Part shown: positions 1-10,936 of the stretch, piece after piece
Layout of the letters: every line of letters starts with the position of its first letter
Position numbering within the stretch: position 1 is the stretch's first letter
From: Thelephora terrestris
Taxonomy: Eukaryota > Basidiomycota > Agaricomycetes > Thelephorales > Thelephoraceae
Direction: 5' to 3'
Length of the DNA stretch: 64,000 nt
Assembly (NCBI GenBank): GCA_015956445.1
Contig: WIUZ02000025.1
Location: 248,001-312,000 of the forward strand
Notes under the pieces: generated by a model
The model's database searches: none
The model's input: the letters and a program-made list of their open reading frames with translations, nothing else
What the model was told of the DNA's origin: nothing
Translations under genes and position numbers: made by a program

Positions 1-1573
1 TAGCACCTGGATACACGTGCTTACGTGACTCTGCTGGACAACCACAATGCAAGTCCTCAACTCCCCAATGCCAGAATCCGAGTTATGTTGTGTGCGCCGG
101 AGAAGACTTCTGTTGCCGTATGTCCATTTGCTCAATGAATCGAACCGTCTCAGTCAACATTTTTCGCCTCTAGCGCCCGGAGACCCTTGCTACCGTGACT
201 CTGCCGGACAACCACAATGCAGGTCTCCCACCCCTCAATGCTCTGATCCTAGTTATGCTGTGTGTAGCGGGGAGAACTTCTGCTGCCGTATGCCCATCCG
301 CTTTGTGCAGAAACAATCTGTCTCAGGAAGCTCATTTTTGCTTTTAGCATCCGGGTATACATGCTACCGCAACTCGGTCGGAAACCCGCAATGCAAACCT
401 CCGAACCCTACATGTATAACTCCCGATTATGTTGTATGCTCTGAAGACAACTTTTGCTGCCGTACGTCTATCTTCTTCGAACTGCGATTTGTCATAGTCA
501 GCTCGTTTTTACTCCTAGCATCCGGGTACAAGTGCTACCGTGACGCTAGCAACAACCCGGTATGTGTCACCCCCACCACAACCATCCAGCCCACGCTCGG
601 CAACACGGCGCTTCCTAATGCAGCGACAGCGCTCGCGGACCCCGGCGTTTCCCCAGCATCAGGCTTCGGGACCTCCGCGGCTCCTATACCTTCTTCCTCC
701 ATCATGTCAATCCACCAGACCAAAGTCGGTCCGATCATTGGTGGTGTGGTTGGGGGTCTCGCTGGGGCTGCCATCATAATCACTGCCCTTTATTGCTTGC
801 TGAAGGGGAGGCACCGTGGCGGGCAAGCCCATCGCCCTGAGGTTCTCGATCCCGTTGACATGATGACTGGTGAATGTACAAACCTTCGTTGAATACCCCA
901 CAACGAACATTGAGGTCTTACCAAAACTCCGTTAGATCACGTGGATCCGTTCCCCCCTGTCGCCGCCGCACAGGATCCTTCGTATGCTACCTTTGGACCG
1001 GACCCTCAGTCCGCGAATTCCGCTGGCAGTTCGAATTGGCCACCTACCGATAGCTCTCAACGTCCTTTGTCTACGAGCTCTGATGGACTGCGTTCCCAGT
1101 CTGCGAACTCCGCCGGCAGTTCGAACTGGCCATCTAACGTTCCCGTGCAGGGTCCTTCATATCTTAGCTTTCGTGGACCGGACCCTCAGTTCGCGAATCC
1201 CGCGAATCCCGCTGGCGGTTCGAACTGGACACCTACAGTTACCTCTCAACGTCCTTGGTCTCCTGGCTCCGATGAACTGGGTCCCCAATCTACGAACTCC
1301 GAGACCAGCTCGAGCCGGCCATCTAACCCACCTTTCAGGCAGAGCGGTGTCAGCACGCTTCCATCGCAGTACCAGCAGTCTTATAACACTGCTGAACCGT
1401 GGTCCGGAAAGGTCCCTCCGCCTCTGATAGCCCAGAATATTCAAGAAGTGCCGCGACCCGGCGTCCGGCATGAAGACTCCGGAGTCAGGTTTGACATGGA
1501 TGAGGAGGGAGTACCTGGCCCACCACAATTACCGGAAGACCCCGACCTCCCTCCCACATACACGCCAAATTAA
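1..1573 (+). CDS. Cys-rich modular single-pass membrane protein, 3' part
   Basis: The gene starts upstream of the window. Visible exons are 4-117, 174-287, 348-461, 519-869 and 936-1573; all junctions are phase 1 and the frame closes at a TAA. The first three exons are each exactly 114 bp and encode one 38-residue six-cysteine module of the type CCPPGYTCYRD...C...CSGENFCC. The fourth exon gives a last partial module, a Ser/Thr/Pro/Ala stem and a membrane helix (VGPIIGGVVGG onward), followed by basic residues (KGRHRGG). The last exon is a roughly 210-residue low-complexity cytoplasmic tail with repeated SANSAGSSNWP-like segments, ending DLPPTYTPN. The PPTY matches a PPxY motif, known to bind WW domains of Rsp5-type ubiquitin ligases; use here is inference. 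The protein is probably a cell-surface receptor or adhesin. Its ligand is unknown. It is the only one of the four paralogues with a transmembrane tail instead of a predicted GPI signal. Confidence 0.8.
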
Positions 1574-2853
1574 AATCCGAGTTGCGCCAACCCTAAGCTC
1601 CGTTTTCAGTTGGGTTTTGGGTTTTTTTTTGGTCGATTTCGATTTCATGAATCGTATGATTTTTGTTTGACCCTGTATCTGCGTAGACCTTATACTTCGG
1701 ACACTTTTCTGCTGTATCTCACTCACGACCTTCTCCCCCGTTCACAGTCCCTGTGGTTTCAGCCTCTGTTTTCGCCAGAGCCTTTTTCGAAATCATCTCG
1801 TCCAATCACTTCAACGCCCAGTTTTAGCTCAGGTTCGGCGCCCTTCATAAATTTCCGACCACTATGGGAGTGGGCACAGGTCAAGCAAAACCTGTCCTTA
1901 GCCCAGTCTCGATCTTTTTACGAAACGAACAAATCTTCATGCGGGCTGAAACCCACTGAAACACGCAATAGCTTCCAAATTCTGCGCTATCAATACATAG
2001 GGGAATTAGTTTGAACTATGTAACTTATATATCAACTACGGCCGGGGGGGGGAGTACTAACTCCATAGGTATGGCCCAGTGATCGATGGCGGTACATAGG
2101 CTTGTGTAGTTCCGCCAAGCCGGGAAGATTTTACAGATAGCCTGGGCCTCCTTTTGGCAGGTTGCCGTTGAGAAATCAGGGATGAGATAATCGAAAACCC
2201 TCCAAACCCCTCCCAACTCCTCTCTATTCTCCTCGATGCTTCCAGTTTGGTTGAAAAACCGGACGAGCTCTAGTTCCTAAAACTTTTTGTACGACAAAAA
2301 TTGACACCTGCCAACGCCACGAACAGAAAAATGGGGACGAGGTCTCCTTGAGGACAATGATTGTTACGTCTAGTCTTTTCCTAGTAGTAGCAAGTTTGCA
2401 GCACCAGTCGATCAGCTGATCTTCGTCTTGGCGTGCACAAATCTTTTGGCCCGCTTGGGTCTGGCGCTATATCACGTCCCTAACCGAAATGGGCGGGCGC
2501 GGAGCGCCAATGCTTTGATCAAATTTTTGCCCCCGTGTCCCATGTTTCGACCACTTCCTTGGAAAGTCCACACTACCAAGATGACCCCGAAAGGATTCGA
2601 ATAATGGATAGTCCGGGTACCAAATTACCAAACGATGGTATCAACACGGAGCGGAAAGCTTTCGGATACCGAGGCGGCGAGGCCACACATAATCCTCCAG
2701 CGCCACGGACATGTCATCGCACCATGCTTGATGTCTGTGCCTGCAGGCCCAGGTTGTACGAGACCAAAACCTAGATTGGGTTGGTTTGTGGCTGATGGGC
2801 ACGGTGTGATTTTTGCGCCGTTATTGTGGAATTCTTGGAACTGGCCCTGAAAG
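1574..2853. other. Intergenic region upstream of second Cys-rich gene
   Basis: There is no convincing gene. A T-rich stretch (about 1620-1630) follows the stop of the upstream gene. The block around 2480-2570 resembles sequence upstream of the two other Cys-rich genes (near 9395-9440 and 13850-13900), including a shared core TTGCCCCCGTGTCCCA / TTGCCTCCCGTGTTTCA, so the promoter regions were duplicated together with the genes. Confidence 0.5.
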
Positions 2854-2860
2854 CTTAAAA
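2854..2860 (+). promoter_or_regulatory. TATA-like element of second Cys-rich gene
   Basis: CTTAAAA lies 60-66 bases before the start codon. The two paralogues have TTTAAAA at matching places, followed by pyrimidine-rich sequence, which suggests a conserved core promoter. Confidence 0.45.
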
Positions 2861-2919
2861 CCCCCTTACAGTCGTTCAGGGTGGTCCCTCCCTCCCCGCA
2901 CCCCCCACACGAAACCACA

Positions 2920-5900
2920 ATGCTGCTCTGGGGGATCGTCCTTGGGCTCTTTTCTGCCAACCTTGTCGTCGCTGAATTCCCTTCGCCCGAGCTCCTCGCG
3001 GACTATGATCCAAATACGTCATTGCAACCATTGGAGGACACTGTGCAGGGTTGGGGCACTTCGGAGGACGTTCATGTCATCCGTGGTCTCCTAGAACTTA
3101 GGAATGCTCCACCATCGAAGCGCAATGTTCAGAAGAGGGATCCATCAAGTCTTCGACTCATCCCCGGCCTTCTGATGTCCAGAACGGCCCCCCCATCCGA
3201 GAGCGGTCTGCAGAAGAGGGACCCGTCGAACCTTCGCCTCATCCCTGGCCTCCTGATGTCCAGAATGGCTTCCTCATTCGAGAGCGGTCTGCAGAAGAGG
3301 GATCCGTCGGCCCTCCGCCTCATCCGCGGTTTGCTGAAGACTAGGGATGCTTCACCCGGGATCCTCGTGGACTATGACCGAGGTACAGCCCTACAACGAC
3401 CTCAGGATGGTTCGCAGACCAAGAACTCGTCAAATGATCTTCACGCCATACGTGGTCTTCTTGTGACCAGGCAGAAATGTCCTACCGGTTACGGACAGTG
3501 TAGTAACGCGCCCCAAAAGTCAGTATTTCTCATTCATTCAACTCCCTTTCTTTCCCCCGACGGTTCCCACATTCCGCTTCCGTCCCCCCCTAAGACGCAT
3601 TCTTGTTGCGTGTTGTAATCACGAAACGACGGCGCGTTGGAGCGGGGATATATCCCAGTAATCGTGACCGAGTAACATCGAGAAAGCCTCTGGAGCCCTG
3701 CTCGCGCCGTTGATTGCAATCGACTGTGCCCCGATCATAACCTCAGTTTTTCTCCACATACGCTCACATTCATGCAAATCCTTTTTTAAAGCTGTTGCCC
3801 AAGTGGTGGTCAGTGCTGCGGCACAACAGGTGAGGGCGATCCCCGAGATCCGCTCGGCTCCAATCCATATCTGACCGTTGTGTACGGTTACCAGGATGCT
3901 GCCAGAAGGGTCAATCTTGCTGCGGTACTGGATGCTGTAATTCTGGGTACGTATTCTCCAGACCACAACCACCAATCGCGAGTGGCCTTCTTATTTCGTT
4001 GGACATAGCACCACCTGTGCCACGGTTAATGGTCAAACTGGATGTTGTCCGAACGGTCAAGATTGCAGTGGGAATAATAACAATAACAATAACAACAACA
4101 ACAACACCCCTAAATGCGCGGACCCCAGCTACGTTGTGTGCAGTGGGGAGACATTTTGCTGCCGTACGCTCATCCTCTTTGAACCGAGCCGATCTCTTTA
4201 CTCATCTTTTCGCTCTTAGCACCTGGCTATACATGTCTACGCGACTCCGCCGGGAATCCTCAATGCAAAGCTCCGGCTCCTCAATGTTCAACCACTGGAT
4301 ATGTTCCGTGCAGTGGAGAAACCTTCTGTTGCCGTATGCTCGTCTCTTTCTACCGAACAAACCTCTTTACTCAGTCCATTTCGCCTTGTAGCACCTGGAT
4401 ATACGTGCTCGCGCGACTCTTCCAATCAACCCAAATGCACGGCCCCGACTCCTCAATGTACAACCACTGGATATGTTCCGTGCAGTGGAGAAACCTTCTG
4501 TTGCCGTATGCTCGTCTCTTTCTACCGAAAAAATCTCTATCACTCATTTCGCCTTTTAGCACCCAAATACACTTGCTCGCGCGACTCTTCCAATCAACCC
4601 CAATGTACTGCCCCGACTCCTCAATGTACAACCACTGGATATGTTCCGTGCAGCGGAGAAACGTTTTGTTGCCGTATGCCCGTTCCATCCGGAGTTAAAA
4701 AAACCTCCTTTGCTCAGTTTATTTTCCCTTATAGAACCCGGATACAAGTGCTCACGCGACTCTTCCAATCAACCCCAATGCACGGCCCCAACTCCTCAAT
4801 GTACGACGACTGGATATGTTCCATGCAGTGGAGAGACTTTCTGTTGCCGTATGCCCTTTCTTTGCACGAAGCCGATTTCCGTTGATCACTCTATTTCTCC
4901 GTATAGAACCCGGATACACGTGCTACCGTGACTCTAACAATCAACCCCAATGTAGGCCCCCGAACCCTCAATGTTCGACTACTGGTTATGTTCCGTGCAG
5001 TGGCGAGAACTTCTGTTGCCGTATGCCCGTTCTTTTTGGACCGAGCGTATCTCCCTTTCTCAAGTTTTCTCCCTTGTAGCACCCACATACAAGTGCTCAC
5101 GCGATTCTTCCGATAAACCCCAATGCACGTCCACGACTCCTACATGTGCGACCACTGGATATGTTCCTTGCAGTGGGGAAACCTTCTGTTGCCGTGCGTC
5201 CTTTCTATTTGTACCGAAACCACCACTTAACCAGCCTTCCTCTCTCTCTCTCTAGCGCCTAAATACACATGCTACCGTGACTCTGCCAATCAACCTCAAT
5301 GCAAGTCCCCGACTCCTGTATGCGCAACTTCCAATTATGTCGTTTGCAATGGAGACAACTTTTGCTGCCGTACGTCCGTTCTCTTCGCATCAAGCCGATC
5401 TCCTTTAGCTAATTTCTTTTTCTCGATAGCACCCGATTACAAGTGCTACCGCGACTCTCTCGGCCAACCGCAATGTGTGCCTCCGAATCCTGTATGCACG
5501 AACCAAAGTTACGTTCTGTGTAGTGGGGAAAACTTCTGCTGTCGTATGTCCATCGTCTTCGTACCGAACCGATCTGTCTCAGTCAACCGTTTTCGTTTCT
5601 TAGCATCGAAATACACATGCTACCGTGACTCTGCCGATAAACCCCAATGCAAGCCTCCCACCTCTTCATGCTCGGACCCCAACTATTCTGTGTGTAGCGG
5701 AGAGAACTTTTGCTGCCGTACGCCCGCCTGCTTTATGCGAAACCGATTTGTTCGAGGAGGCTTATTTTTGCTTTTAGTAACCGGATACACATGCTACCGT
5801 GATTCTCTGGGAAAACCGCAATGCAGGCCCCCAAACCCTGTATGCGCAACTCCAGATTACGTTGTATGCACTGGAGAGAACTTCTGTTGCCGTGCGTCCG

Positions 5901-6275
5901 AATCTTCGTACTAAACCGATCTGTCGTAATCAGCTCGTTCTCACTCTAGCACCCGGATACAAGTGCTACCGTGATTCAAACGACAATCCAAGTTGCGCTA
6001 GCCCGACTACCACCATCCCACCCACCCTTGGGAACACTGCGCTTCCCAATGCAGGGACAGCCCTCGGGGACCCCGGCGCTTCGGATCCGGCGGACCTTGG
6101 GGGTCCCTCGATCTCAAACCTTGGAGGACCAGGCCCTTCCGACAGCAACCTCGGTGCTCCGACCCCGACTCCGTCCTCGATCAGCAGCGGAGCCTCTTCG
6201 TCAGCTATATCGATCGTTGTCGATGCTTTCCTCACTTTGTTTGCCGGCGTTGGTCTGTTTGTTTACCTTTCGTAG
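2920..6275 (+). CDS. Predicted GPI-anchored protein with ten tandem 38-residue Cys-rich modules
   Basis: Fifteen exons: 2920-3518, 3792-3829, 3895-3946, 4009-4163, 4220-4333, 4392-4505, 4560-4673, 4735-4848, 4907-5020, 5080-5193, 5256-5369, 5430-5543, 5604-5717, 5778-5891, 5950-6275. Phases agree throughout and give 769 residues. The product has a signal peptide (MLLWGIVLGLFSANLVVA), a linker with 27-residue repeats separated by Lys-Arg, a small Cys-rich head (CCPSGGQCC), an Asn-rich spacer, ten modules with cysteines at positions 6, 16, 23, 31, 37 and 38, a Pro/Ser/Gly stem, and a hydrophobic C-terminus after SSGASSS typical of GPI signals. It is probably a cell-wall or surface protein; CC pairs recall granulin-like folds, but no family is assigned. 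Intron 1 is 273 bp against 79-87 bp in the paralogues. The ATG was chosen for the signal peptide and paralogue match. Confidence 0.85.
3133..3375 (+). repeat. 81-bp in-frame repeats encoding Lys-Arg-delimited peptides
   Basis: Three 81-bp units begin at 3133, 3214 and 3295, each opening with codons for KRDPS and containing LRLI(P/R)GLL. A further Lys-Arg lies at 3118-3123. The two intact paralogues have one related DLHVIRGLL-like segment each, so this segment was amplified only in this gene. Kex2-type proteases cut after Lys-Arg in the fungal secretory pathway (known), so release of short peptides is possible (inference). Confidence 0.75.
4220..5891 (+). repeat. Tandem array of ten 114-bp exons with 54-62 bp introns
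   Basis: Each repeat is an exon plus its intron. Every exon is 114 bp, begins after TAG with CACCCGG-like sequence and ends TGTTGCC before GTATG, GTACG or GTGCG. Exons 2-5 of the array (4392-5020) share CTTTGYVPCSGE-type sequence and are the most alike. Exons 7-10 (5256-5891) are a more diverged CYRDS...YVVCSGENFCC class. The pattern indicates local recent duplication on an older array. Confidence 0.85.
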
Positions 6276-6647
6276 GCGATATTGGCAGACTTTCCCGCTC
6301 TGTGTCTTGAGTCCGGCTCTGCATGGTGACTTTTGTAACCATGGACGTCACTAATCATCTTCGTATCATGTTCCTTCACGAAAATACACGAAATCTAGCT
6401 CCACTTCACGACCTCCCCGCTTCGTTTCTCCGGTGGAATACCTCTGCCACTTTTGTAAATAACTTCATGTACCTCCTCGGGGACTAGGCATTCGGATTCT
6501 CTCATCCTGTTCCTATTTTGTAATACCTATCTGTGCATAATCCACGATTTGGCTTACGAGGCCCTCCTGCGATATCCGTCCGATACCTTGTTTATCTGAT
6601 CCTGGAGATGCTGAACCGCGGGGTACTATACGCGCGTCGAACGGCAT
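6276..6647. other. Intergenic region
   Basis: 3' flank of the second Cys-rich gene. I see no gene or repeat in it. Confidence 0.4.
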
Positions 6648-7113
6648 TCAAGGAAGAAGCTGTAACCGATAAGTCCGCCACAGACGTGTATCTGGGGAAG
6701 GGGTTTCCGCAGACATTCGGATATGCGTGAGCCACTCAACGGCGGCAGCAACGGCTTATAGATCGCCCTTTGCATATCTGCCCGTGATCGACTGGCGGCT
6801 CTCGACCGTCGTGCCTTCGACGTGTTGCATGGTGATGCAGCGACGCCATCCGCGCAAGAAGACGAGGTAGACCTCTGAGACACCCACGACGCAAGGGTCG
6901 GCGCTCAAAATATCGGCCACCTCCTTCTGTGTGCGGACCTCACCTAGGGTGATCGCGGCCCCATATTTCACCCAGAATCGAGGCCTGCCTGCGACCTCGA
7001 GGCAGATATTGTCCTGGCAGTAGCCAGCGGCGTCGCAAGATTGTACGACGATGTCACAGGACGGGTGATCTGGGGAGGTCTGCGAAATTAAAATTGATTT
7101 GGTCGTCTGACAT
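6648..7113 (-). pseudogene. Decayed small kinase-fold (APH-like) gene
   Basis: Reading leftward from ATG at 7113 gives MSDDQINFNFADLPRSPVL. The frame then shifts near 7055 and continues DIVVQSCDAAGYCQDN, RFWVKYGAAITLGE, EVYLVF and ITMQHVEGTTV. An in-frame TAA near 6756 follows AKGDL, and related sequence (AVAAAVEWLTHI) goes on to a stop at 6648. VKYG followed by YLVF...MQHVEGTT resembles the Lys strand and hinge of kinase/aminoglycoside-phosphotransferase-fold proteins common in Agaricomycetes (from memory). With at least one frameshift and one internal stop this is a pseudogene, unless an unusual splice removes both. No catalytic loop is visible downstream. Confidence 0.55.
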
Positions 7114-7400
7114 AGCGAAGAAAAATCGAGGGTTCACCACAGTCTTCTCCAGTACATAGTGCTGCCTCCTCTTCTTGAGACCAAAGCCAAGCGTCGTGTA
7201 TGCCCAGTATCTTCTTCCATTGTGTAAACAGCGCAGACACGAGGGGAGGGCATGCATTTGGCTCCGCAAATACTTCGGTTGTATTTCTGCGCCCCGGCTC
7301 GGGATCGGCGGGGTGCATGTGTACTTAGCGACCGTGAGAAAGAACATCGGCAAACTCCTGGTGTGGAAAGCGGTAAGTATGACGCGGCCCGAGCTTGGCC

Positions 7401-8977
7401 ATGCGGATCTCAATCCCTAACATCACCTCCAATGGAACCTATACGCCTGTTTTACTACCCGTCACTCAGACGATTCAGCGTTTGGTAGATTTCCTCGGTG
7501 CGAGCACTGGAACGGCAGTTCTCACTGGAGCTGGCGTGAGTGTGGCTTCCGGGATTCGCGCGTATCGGGGCGACCACGGTCGGTATATCAATCCAAATTA
7601 CAAGTGAGTATGCGTGTAGATTTGTGTTGGATGCGCATGTTGATTCGACTGGATACTGTTTAGGCCGATATTGGTACGCGTGGTGACCCTCTGTCTTCCG
7701 ATTATCGTTGAACCTTGAAGGACACAGTATCAAGAACTGGTGGACAAAGGGGAGAAGGGTGCGGGTTTTAGGCGAGTGGCTTTCTTTCCGGCCTTCCGCG
7801 TCACTCTTATTCTACCCGTCTTCTAGAAAGCGATACTGGTATCCACGATAACCTCACGTCACGCTCGGCGGCGATCATTAAACTCCTGCTCTGACTAGGC
7901 TCCGCTCGTACCTGGGATACCCGCCTGTCCGGGACGCAATGCCGAACACCTCACATACAGCCATCGCAGCAGGGATGCACGGTTCGATGTTTAAACGACT
8001 GATCACCCAGAACGTGGATGGGTTGCACGTCAAAGCTCTTCGACCGTTTTGGGATGCTTCTAATGTCCGGAACCATATCCTAGAGCTTCACGGAACCCTG
8101 TTTGTACGTCGACTCAACGTTCGCGTATCTGATCGTGAGCTGACGAAACAGCAGAGGGTGCATTGTCAACGCGGACATGTGTTTGATCGAGACGAGTTCC
8201 AGGGCATGCTTTCGGAAAGCAATCCCGAGTGGAAGCAATTTGCGGATGAGCTTGAAAGGACAGGGCAGAAACCTAGAACCAATCCTGACGGCGATGTAGG
8301 CACGTGAAGTTTTGGGATTCAATCATCGAGGGCTGATATCAGACAGGTTGCGCTCGATGGTGTGGCTTACGACGAGTTTGTGGTACCCAACTGTCGGGAA
8401 TGTCTAGTAGAAGGGAGAACTAACTCGGTGGTGTGAAAACCAGTCAGTGTGCGGTGGATTTCGCTGATCCTGGCTTCACAATAGCTAAAGCCGGACGTCG
8501 TATTCTTTGGAGAGTCAATAAAAGGCTGGGTAAAAGATAGATCGTGGGTGTCGTCCCCATTCCAATTTACATTTGCGCTGAGCTTTTCCAACCCAACAGA
8601 TTTAGAGATGTCGAAGACTGTGATAGGTTACTCGTGATCGGCACGACACTTGCGACTTACTCTGCCTTCCGACTTGTTAAACACGCTGTCGAGTTGAACA
8701 AACCGGTGTTTGTTTTGAATATGGGTCCGACGCGGGCAGACGGGCTGCCAGGAATACAGAAGGTGGACGGGTTGAGTGGTAGTGTATTATCGGAGGTTGT
8801 GAGGACCATTCTGTGAGTTTACCACATAATTTGCTTCGAGGGGATAGTGCTGACGGTCTGGTTCACTTTAGCGGTTCGGATATAATTCGGGATCCCGCGC
8901 TCAACACGTTGCTCTCGAGTGGAGTGACCTGCCCACCTCCAGATGACGTTCACGACATGCCAAAAGGCCCAGGATGA
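7401..8977 (+). CDS. SIRT4-like NAD-dependent protein deacylase (sirtuin class II)
   Basis: Ten exons: 7401-7603, 7664-7673, 7728-7771, 7827-7838, 7899-8103, 8155-8295, 8347-8430, 8485-8543, 8600-8812, 8872-8977, with all phases consistent (358 residues). Sirtuin motifs appear in order: LTGAGVSVASGIRAYRG (NAD-binding GAG), TQNVDGLH (catalytic His), ELHGTLF, a Cys pair NCREC, KPDVVFFGES, and LLVIGTTLATYSAF (NAD-binding GT). Sirtuins remove acyl groups from lysine using NAD+; SIRT4 relatives are mitochondrial, but no clear targeting peptide is seen. The first zinc-site CxxC is incomplete (VHCQRGH has one Cys). The intron after 7771 appears to be GC-AG (GCGAGT donor), and exons of 10 and 12 bp are needed. 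The gene looks intact and has a decayed copy at about 12.6-13.0 kb. Confidence 0.85.
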
Positions 8978-9717
8978 GACCTTTAGGATTAGACACCTTC
9001 CATTTTGGCTGTTGAATATCCTCCGGGAAGCCACACCCATATGCAGTGTTATTTGACAAGGTGTCCCACGGATTTTCTCCGCAGGCACATTTACCAATGC
9101 GGGGACTTGCGGGGACTGGAGTCTCCCGATTCAATTTGCAAGCGGCCCGTGAACGAGTCCGCGATCAGCTCATGATGCTCATCCCATCCTATCCCATCAT
9201 GATCCCCGCCAAACCCACAAAATCTCGTGTGTCTGAAGTGCGACACAGAGAAAGCAACAAGATCGCTGGACAGCTCGTTCTCAGAAATGCACCTCTTCGC
9301 TTTCTCTTGGACTCCCGCTTCGGAATATTTGGAATGGAGATTCCACTTGACACCCCGTGGCGGCGTGATCTTCCGCGCCTAAACCGGAGCGGACGGACGT
9401 TAGACGGAGCGCCTGATAATTTTTGCCTCCCGTGTTTCAAATTTCGATGCTCCCACAAAAATAAACTTGGACACAAAAAGCGGACCGGCTCTTTTTGTGG
9501 TGGTATTGACCCTTCAAATCCTTGCGCCACACTCATAAGCCACCCCGAGCTCTTGCAAGCGTTGGAACACAATCCTTGTTGCAGACGGCGGCTGGCGCGA
9601 GACCGGGAAAGCTGAGATCGTTCTGATGGGCGTTGATGGACGTTCGATGATCTTAAGGTTGCCGATAGTGGATCCGGAACCCTTGGCGCACGTTCTTACG
9701 GCATCAGTTTGTGGGCC
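8978..9717. other. Intergenic region, duplicated upstream of the third paralogue
   Basis: No gene is supported. Parts match 13790-14170 (for example GGAGCGCCTGA near 9405 and 13858, and the block ending GGTGGTATTGAC / GGCGGTATTGAT), so it belongs to the duplicated unit. Confidence 0.5.
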
Positions 9718-9724
9718 TTTAAAA
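9718..9724 (+). promoter_or_regulatory. TATA-like element of third Cys-rich gene
   Basis: TTTAAAA lies about 76-82 bases before the ATG at 9800, matching the paralogue at 14168-14174. Confidence 0.5.
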
Positions 9725-9799
9725 CTTCTACCCCAAGTTCCGCTCTTTCCGTCCTCCTTGAGGTGACCCCCTTCTACGCACCACCCGTACCGAACTCCA

Positions 9800-10936
9800 A
9801 TGTTGCTCTGGACAAGCCTCCTCTGTCTTTTCTCCGCCAACCTCGTCGCCTCTCAGTTCGCTCAACCCGGGGTCCTCGCAGATTATGACCCGAGCACGGT
9901 ATTACAACCAATGAACAACAATCTTCAGAGCCAGGATTCGTCGGACGACCTTCACGTCATCCGTGGTCTCTTGAAGTCCAGGCAGAGCGGATGCCCTACC
10001 AATTATGGGGAGTGTACCAACCCAGCTGGAAGGTCAGTACTGCCTTTCTTCTCCCCTTGCTTTCCTTTATTCCCCCGTTATTCGAGGAGGTCATGCTCAA
10101 TATGGAAATCGTTTCATAGATGTTGTCCATCCAGCGGTTCGTGCTGTCAAACAGAAGGTGAGGACTCTTCCCACATCCACCGCATGACTCCAGATTATCT
10201 TTAACCCTCGCGTGTGTTCCATAGGATGCTGTCAGGCTGGTTACTTCTGCTATTCCACCGGGTGCTGTCCAAACGGCTCCAACGGCTGTGGAGGGAACTC
10301 TTGTTGCGATCCTGGTGAGAGCTGCTGCTCAGGTGGAGGGTGCTGTCAGTCCGGGTATGTTCTGCAAACAACAGATACTCCTCCGCTTCGCGCGTCGTTT
10401 GTCTAATTCGAGTCGGATGTAGGTACACATGCGCAACGGTCAATGGCGTAGCCGGATGCTGCCCGGTCGGCACAACTTGCACCACTAATGGTGATAACCC
10501 TCAATGCGAGACGCCTGGTTATGTTGTGTGCACGGGAGAAACCTTCTGTTGCCGTACGTTTACTGTCTTCATACTGAATCGATTTGGTATCAATCTCGTT
10601 TCTCTTCCAGCACCCGCATACACATGTTACCGCGACTCTGCAGGAAATCCCGAATGCAGTCTCGGCGGTAGCTCCTTCCCATCCACCCTCACGGGCACCA
10701 ACTTCCCCAACACGAACGGCCCTTCGGGGACGTTCATCGGCACTTCCTCGACCGTTGCAAATGGTCCATCGACGCTCGTAATCTCCTCCGCGACCTCTTC
10801 CGGCTCCACGTCCGGACCTACTCCGTCTTCAAGCAACAACAGCGGTGGTGGGCTGTCGTCGTCTGCTGTTTCTGTCGCTGTCGATGCCATCCTCGCCTTG
10901 TTTGTCGGTGTCGGCGTGTTCGCTCACCTTCTCTAG
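9800..10936 (+). CDS. Predicted GPI-anchored Cys-rich protein, no tandem modules
   Basis: Five exons: 9800-10032, 10120-10157, 10225-10354, 10423-10553, 10611-10936 (285 residues, phases consistent). The product has a signal peptide (MLLWTSLLCLFSANLVAS), a short linker with HVIRGLLKSR, a dense Cys head with repeated CC pairs (RCCPSSGSCC, GCCPNG, SCCDPGESCC), a half module ending GYVVCTGETFCC, a junction to PAYTCYRDSAGNPEC, a Ser/Thr-rich stem, and a hydrophobic GPI-type tail (AVDAILALFVGVGVF). Exons 1 and 2 match the lengths of the fourth paralogue (233 and 38 bp). The architecture is that of the 2920-6275 gene without the ten 114-bp exons, so it may approximate the ancestral form. It is probably a wall or surface protein; no activity is predicted. 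Confidence 0.85.

Noticed and set aside
1610-2014. 134-residue frame downstream of the first gene
   Set aside because: It begins at a poor context in a T-rich 3' flank with low-complexity translation; no paralogue or domain is seen.
3619-3975. 118-residue minus-strand frame inside the second Cys-rich gene
   Set aside because: It covers the long first intron and exons 2-3 of the sense gene, whose splice phases and Cys pattern are consistent; the antisense frame has no recognisable domain.
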